A stretch of DNA of 41,689 nt from Bacteroides sp. GTDB lineage: Bacteria > Bacteroidota > Bacteroidia > Bacteroidales > Bacteroidaceae. Positions within the stretch are counted from its first letter, which is position 1. Each line of letters starts with the position of its first letter. Where the stretch lies: assembly GCA_019416685.1 (NCBI GenBank), contig DXWV01000054.1, positions 1-41,689 of the forward strand. The letters run 5' to 3'. The notes beneath the pieces were generated by a model. The model had not been told where the DNA came from. It saw only the letters and a program-made list of their open reading frames with translations, and made no database searches. This document shows positions 37,786 to 41,689 of the stretch, piece by piece. The position numbers and the translations under genes were made by a program.

Positions 37786-40776
37786 ATGAAACAAACCTTT
37801 GTTAACCTTTTTTCTAAGAAAGGCATTTTTTGTCTTTTCTTTTGTATGAGTATAGGACAACTTAGTGCCCAAGGGGGATATTTACCTACCGTGAAAACTC
37901 CTGCTTCTCCGGTAGCAGCTTCGTTCAATGTTTATGGTGAGATTCCCGTATCTAAATATACGGGAATCCCTGATATTTCGATTCCTCTATATACTATTGA
38001 TTTGGGTGGTCTTCAAATTCCAATTTCTTTGAGTTATCATCCGGCAGGTGTGAGAGTAGAAGCGGAGGCGTCTTGGGTTGGATTAGGATGGACTTTAACT
38101 GCTGGTGGAACAATTTCCCGCGAAATTAAAGGGTTGGATGATTTTAAAATAGGAGGACATTGGTGGAGATTTAATGAACCGGGAATTACAGAAGATTACA
38201 AGAAACCTATTCCCTGGGATAGAATTAATTGTGATATTTGGTTAACCAACGAACTTTGTCCTTGCTATTTTAACATGGATACCCGGTTTGATGTTCTTCC
38301 TTGCGGAAGAGACCATTTACGTGTCAGCAAACGAACTTTAAGGATTGATTGTGAACCGGATTTGTTCAGTTATAATTTTTTAGGATACTCCGGTCGTTTC
38401 GTGATCAAAGAAGGAGAAAATACAGCTATTCTTGAAAAACCGGAGGACGGTTTAGATATAAAGATATTTAAAGTAGGAAACTTATATTATATTGATGTAA
38501 CTCTTCCTACAGGTGACATATGTCATTTTTATCAGTTCGAAGAGTCTACCCCTTATTCCGGTGAATCCATTGAATCTTCAAATAGTGTTGGTCAGACATC
38601 TATCACTTCTTGGTGTCTGTCGTCAATAGAGTTTCTTAATGGAGATTTTATTTCATACGAATATATATCTAAAAATAATGTTGAGCGGAATACTTATCTT
38701 ACTTATATCTGGCAATCTGATAGAATAGGAGACGCTCCGACTTCACCTTTATTGAATAGAGATATTTCAAATGCAGAAGTTCCGAATCAAGAATGTGGTG
38801 GACTAAGTATATTACCGGAGTATACTAGTTATTCAAAGTCTTGGTTTTCCAATGGAAGCTTGGCAAACACAGAATTATATCTTAAGAAGATTTCTTGGAA
38901 TGGAAATATTATTAATTTTACCCATTCCTTGCGCTCTGATTATGGTAGAAATTATTTTTCTCAGAATCAGCCTGTTTGTATGAGTGGTTTAGAAGTAAGA
39001 AATCAGAAAAATAAATTGGTGAAAGGATATTCTTTTAATTATTCCTATTTTGATATCGAAGGTTCTAATAAAGCTTCTTATCTGAAAAAACGTCTCCGTC
39101 TGGATTCCTTTTATGAATATAGTTCTGCCGGAAATCTACCATCTTATCGTTTTACTTATGATACACGTTATGAATTGCCACTCAAAAACTCTTTATCTTT
39201 TGATGTGTGGGGATATTATAATGGGACTTATGCCAGTTCGCCCGGTACTGATTTGCTTCCTGAAATAGTCTCTTCCGGAAATACTCGTTATTTCAATTGG
39301 GAATATCCGGGACGAACCGGTACGCTTATAAATAATGGAAGAAATATGAGGTGTAGTCCTATTTATATAACTACCGGAATGTTGACTAAAATAGTTTATC
39401 CTACAGGTGGTTATGCTGAGTTTACATTTGAGCCTAATACTTATATGAATAGCGGGCAAGAGAAAAAAGGAGGAGGAGTAAGGATTGCTAAAATAAAGAC
39501 AGATGCTACAGAACGTCTTTTTGATTATAATGATGGTAATAAGTCTAGTGGACTTTTATTGGTTGAACCTGTGTTCAGTTATATCTTTGGAACTTCCGGG
39601 ATATCTCGTGTTGTTTACTCTTCTCGTAGTTTGGTACAACTCCAGGGTAATACATTTGGAAATTTCGTAGGTTATAAGAAAGTAACAGAAACAGTGATTT
39701 GCAATGGGAAGAAAAGTCGGATTGTAGAGAATTATTATAGTGATAATGAATTGGAATTTATGAAATTATATACAAAGGATGTACATGGAATGAACGGAAT
39801 GCTGCTAAGTAGATATCTTTTTAGTGATACGGCTATTGTACAAAAGGTAGAATACGAATATCATGATTTCCCGAATGAAAATTTGAGACCCAATCAACGT
39901 GCAATGAAATATGATGACGGTATTATACATTTTTACAATGTATTTCCCGAATGTCATAAGAGGCTTTCAAGCGAACTTACCATAAATTTTTTGGGCAATG
40001 GACATTCAGAGAATCGGTATATCAGCTATTCTTATAACAGTAATAATTATGCAGTCAATAGAATTTCGATGAATGGTAGTAGTGATACTAAATCGCTTAT
40101 TACCCAAACGATCTATTCTTCGGATCTTGATAAAGGCATATTTCCGGAGTTAAAAGAATGTCATGTTCTAAATAAACCTGTAGAAGTAACACAGTATATT
40201 AATAAGAATGGCGTTGAACGAGTAATTGGTAGCCAATTGACTTTATATAATGACAGGGCGCAACCGACTAAAGTTTATAAATTAGAGACGGATACCCCTT
40301 TAAATGGTTTCATGCCCTTTACGTCTACTACAGGCGATAATAAAGATAGCAGATATTCTGATATACCGGAACTGGAGTTATTATATTATGATGCAAATGT
40401 CATTCTTCCGGAAGAAAGTATCACCCGTGACGGTTTGCATGAATTTTATATTTGGGGACATTCTAATAGTTGCATATTAGCTAAAATAGAAAATGCTACT
40501 AAGGCTCAAATCAAACAGTATATTCCGAATTATGATAGGTTATATGAGGGAGAGCCTACAGACGAATTCTATCAACAGATAAACAATCTTCGTACTCAAC
40601 TCCCCCAAGCCAGAGTAACTACTTATATTTACGATAGTTTGATTGGCTTAAAGCAAAGTATCAATCCTGATGGTACTTCAATTTATTATGAATATGATAG
40701 CTTTAATCGTTTAAAATGTATCAAGGATAATGCAGGAAAAGTAATTGAACAATATGAATATGGATACAAACAATAA
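37786..40776 (+). CDS. Secreted RHS/YD-repeat-type protein
   Basis: Encodes 996 residues with a signal peptide (about residues 1-28, ending QLSAQ). The N-terminal part VAASFNVYGEIPVSKYTGIPDISIPLY followed by LSYHPAGVRVEAEASWVGLGW is the typical opening of Bacteroidetes RHS-like cell-surface proteins. Beta-rich sequence fills the middle, and only the end has YD repeats (TTYIYDSLIGLKQSINPDG, YYEYDSFNRLKCI, YEYGYKQ). It stops at the point where an RHS core and a variable toxin tip would follow, so it is either a short non-toxin member or a truncated one. The next gene overlaps its last codons. Function unknown; adhesion or intercellular interaction is inference. Confidence 0.75.
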   Translation: MKQTFVNLFSKKGIFCLFFCMSIGQLSAQGGYLPTVKTPASPVAASFNVYGEIPVSKYTGIPDISIPLYTIDLGGLQIPISLSYHPAGVRVEAEASWVGLGWTLTAGGTISREIKGLDDFKIGGHWWRFNEPGITEDYKKPIPWDRINCDIWLTNELCPCYFNMDTRFDVLPCGRDHLRVSKRTLRIDCEPDLFSYNFLGYSGRFVIKEGENTAILEKPEDGLDIKIFKVGNLYYIDVTLPTGDICHFYQFEESTPYSGESIESSNSVGQTSITSWCLSSIEFLNGDFISYEYISKNNVERNTYLTYIWQSDRIGDAPTSPLLNRDISNAEVPNQECGGLSILPEYTSYSKSWFSNGSLANTELYLKKISWNGNIINFTHSLRSDYGRNYFSQNQPVCMSGLEVRNQKNKLVKGYSFNYSYFDIEGSNKASYLKKRLRLDSFYEYSSAGNLPSYRFTYDTRYELPLKNSLSFDVWGYYNGTYASSPGTDLLPEIVSSGNTRYFNWEYPGRTGTLINNGRNMRCSPIYITTGMLTKIVYPTGGYAEFTFEPNTYMNSGQEKKGGGVRIAKIKTDATERLFDYNDGNKSSGLLLVEPVFSYIFGTSGISRVVYSSRSLVQLQGNTFGNFVGYKKVTETVICNGKKSRIVENYYSDNELEFMKLYTKDVHGMNGMLLSRYLFSDTAIVQKVEYEYHDFPNENLRPNQRAMKYDDGIIHFYNVFPECHKRLSSELTINFLGNGHSENRYISYSYNSNNYAVNRISMNGSSDTKSLITQTIYSSDLDKGIFPELKECHVLNKPVEVTQYINKNGVERVIGSQLTLYNDRAQPTKVYKLETDTPLNGFMPFTSTTGDNKDSRYSDIPELELLYYDANVILPEESITRDGLHEFYIWGHSNSCILAKIENATKAQIKQYIPNYDRLYEGEPTDEFYQQINNLRTQLPQARVTTYIYDSLIGLKQSINPDGTSIYYEYDSFNRLKCIKDNAGKVIEQYEYGYKQ

Positions 40777-41674
40777 AATTTTATATAGCCTGATTTTTCT
40801 GAATATAATAAGTATAGGCTTATGCTCTGCTCAGCATGTCCTCGAAAAAGAGTATGCACACATGCGTGCTAATGATACAATTGTGAAGCAGGAAGTTGCT
40901 TATAAGTATCCGGGACGTAGTGGAACCGATGTATTCTGGAACTTTAGTAATTTGCAAGAACGGAAAGCTCCTTATCGGATTTGTTATGCTGGTAATGATA
41001 CACTTATTTCTGCAAACGAACATCAGACCAGTTACAGTTATGAATTGACTGGTGGAGATTCATTGTTATTACGTGGCTATCGTAATCGTACTACCTATTT
41101 TAATGCAGTACGTTGTGGAACCGAACTTCATTATCCTTTCCATTATCAGGATTCTTTAGAAAGTTTTTATTATGGAGAAGGAAAATATAGTGATAAGTTG
41201 GCTTTTATTTCACAAGGTAGGGTAAATGTGAAAGCAGATGCATGGGGTACCATGTTACTCCCGGGCAATGATACACTAAAGAATGTGATACGTGTTTGCT
41301 TACAAAAAGATATATGCGAAAGAATTTCTATCAATGATTCAATTCTTTTAAAGATACATGGTGATCGTTCCATATTATCGGATGAGAAAATACAATCTCA
41401 TTTACTGAATGATACTATCATGTTGAGGCTGAAAGATTATCGTTGGTATGCCGAAGGGTATCGATATCCGGTTTTTGAAACTGTTTGTTGTGAGACTTTC
41501 AGATTAGGAATTCCTATAGCTTATTATACTACAGCTTTTTATTACCCGCCGGAGGAGCATGTTTATCTGGAAAATGATCCACTTAATATGCAGCTACAAG
41601 AACTTTTAAAAGAAAAAAGTCTTTCTGCTGGACAGAGGGCACTGAAAAAGTCCCTCACATGGGCGATGCTCTAA
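40754..41674 (+). CDS. Secreted protein of unknown function paired with the RHS gene
   Basis: Encodes 306 residues from the ATG at 40754 (alternative 40760; a TTG lies at 40745). The N-terminus (KILYSLIFLNIISIGLCSAQ) is an export signal. The rest is beta-rich and Tyr-rich with an early EVAYKYPGRSGTDVFWNF and a helical end (QLQELLKEKSLSAGQRALKK). I recognise no family. The start lies inside the last 23 bases of the RHS gene in another frame, so the two are translated together and probably act together. A partner, chaperone or immunity-like role cannot be told apart here. The gene is complete and ends 15 nt before the window edge. Confidence 0.7.
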   Translation: MNMDTNNKILYSLIFLNIISIGLCSAQHVLEKEYAHMRANDTIVKQEVAYKYPGRSGTDVFWNFSNLQERKAPYRICYAGNDTLISANEHQTSYSYELTGGDSLLLRGYRNRTTYFNAVRCGTELHYPFHYQDSLESFYYGEGKYSDKLAFISQGRVNVKADAWGTMLLPGNDTLKNVIRVCLQKDICERISINDSILLKIHGDRSILSDEKIQSHLLNDTIMLRLKDYRWYAEGYRYPVFETVCCETFRLGIPIAYYTTAFYYPPEEHVYLENDPLNMQLQELLKEKSLSAGQRALKKSLTWAML

Positions 41675-41689
41675 AATTAATCGGCACAT

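Overview
The window is chromosomal DNA of a Bacteroides-type bacterium. Several genes have the phylum's promoter, a TTTG-like -33 box and a TAnnTTTG -7 box about 19-20 nt apart. The gene content also fits: a hybrid two-component regulator, serine-type S1 sulfatases, a GH95 fucosidase, and DUF2693, DUF4373 and DUF4286 proteins. Species cannot be fixed by eye.

Layout. 1-3.3 kb is accessory: a truncated unknown gene, DUF2693 and DUF4373 proteins, and an AAA-ATPase/PD-(D/E)XK gene broken by one amber codon. 3.4-6.3 kb is a compact plus-strand run: nitroreductase, small membrane protein, DUF2520 protein, KdsC phosphatase, Maf pyrophosphatase. 6.4-14.7 kb is mostly minus-strand housekeeping: RRM RNA-binding protein, TPR protein, orphan substrate-binding lipoprotein, pgk, nth overlapping an MFS transporter, and pheS. 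14.9-17.3 kb holds a short RNA-like unit, a DUF6582-like protein, a very small membrane protein, a CRISPR array of 16 repeats without cas genes, and tRNA-Ala(GGC). 17.4-21.8 kb is a plus-strand run: DUF4286, ruvC, type I pullulanase, ModF-like ABC ATPase. A PAS histidine kinase, gpmA and a class I aldolase follow. 26-37.8 kb is a host-glycan region: GH95 fucosidase, two S1 sulfatases and a hybrid two-component regulator, interleaved with an MscS channel and a transaldolase-like aldolase but with no SusC/SusD pair. The window ends with a secreted RHS/YD-repeat protein and an overlapping secreted protein of unknown function.

Most striking is the CRISPR array at 15905-16927. Each 36-nt repeat carries a near-consensus Bacteroides promoter, GTTG-N19-TATCTTTA, placed so that transcription would begin at or near the following spacer. 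The -7-like box is unchanged even in the decayed repeats. A UUCG-loop terminator built partly from the last repeat closes the array on the plus strand. Spacer 14 is identical over all 29 nt, in reverse complement, to the intergenic DNA at 13569-13597 upstream of the MFS gene, so the array holds a self-matching spacer. No cas gene lies in the window.

A second theme is intergenic elements whose arms iterate a heptamer (TTAGTAG, TTTACGA or GTGATGA classes) in inverted orientation around a core. They sit at gene ends. The self-matched protospacer lies inside one of them.
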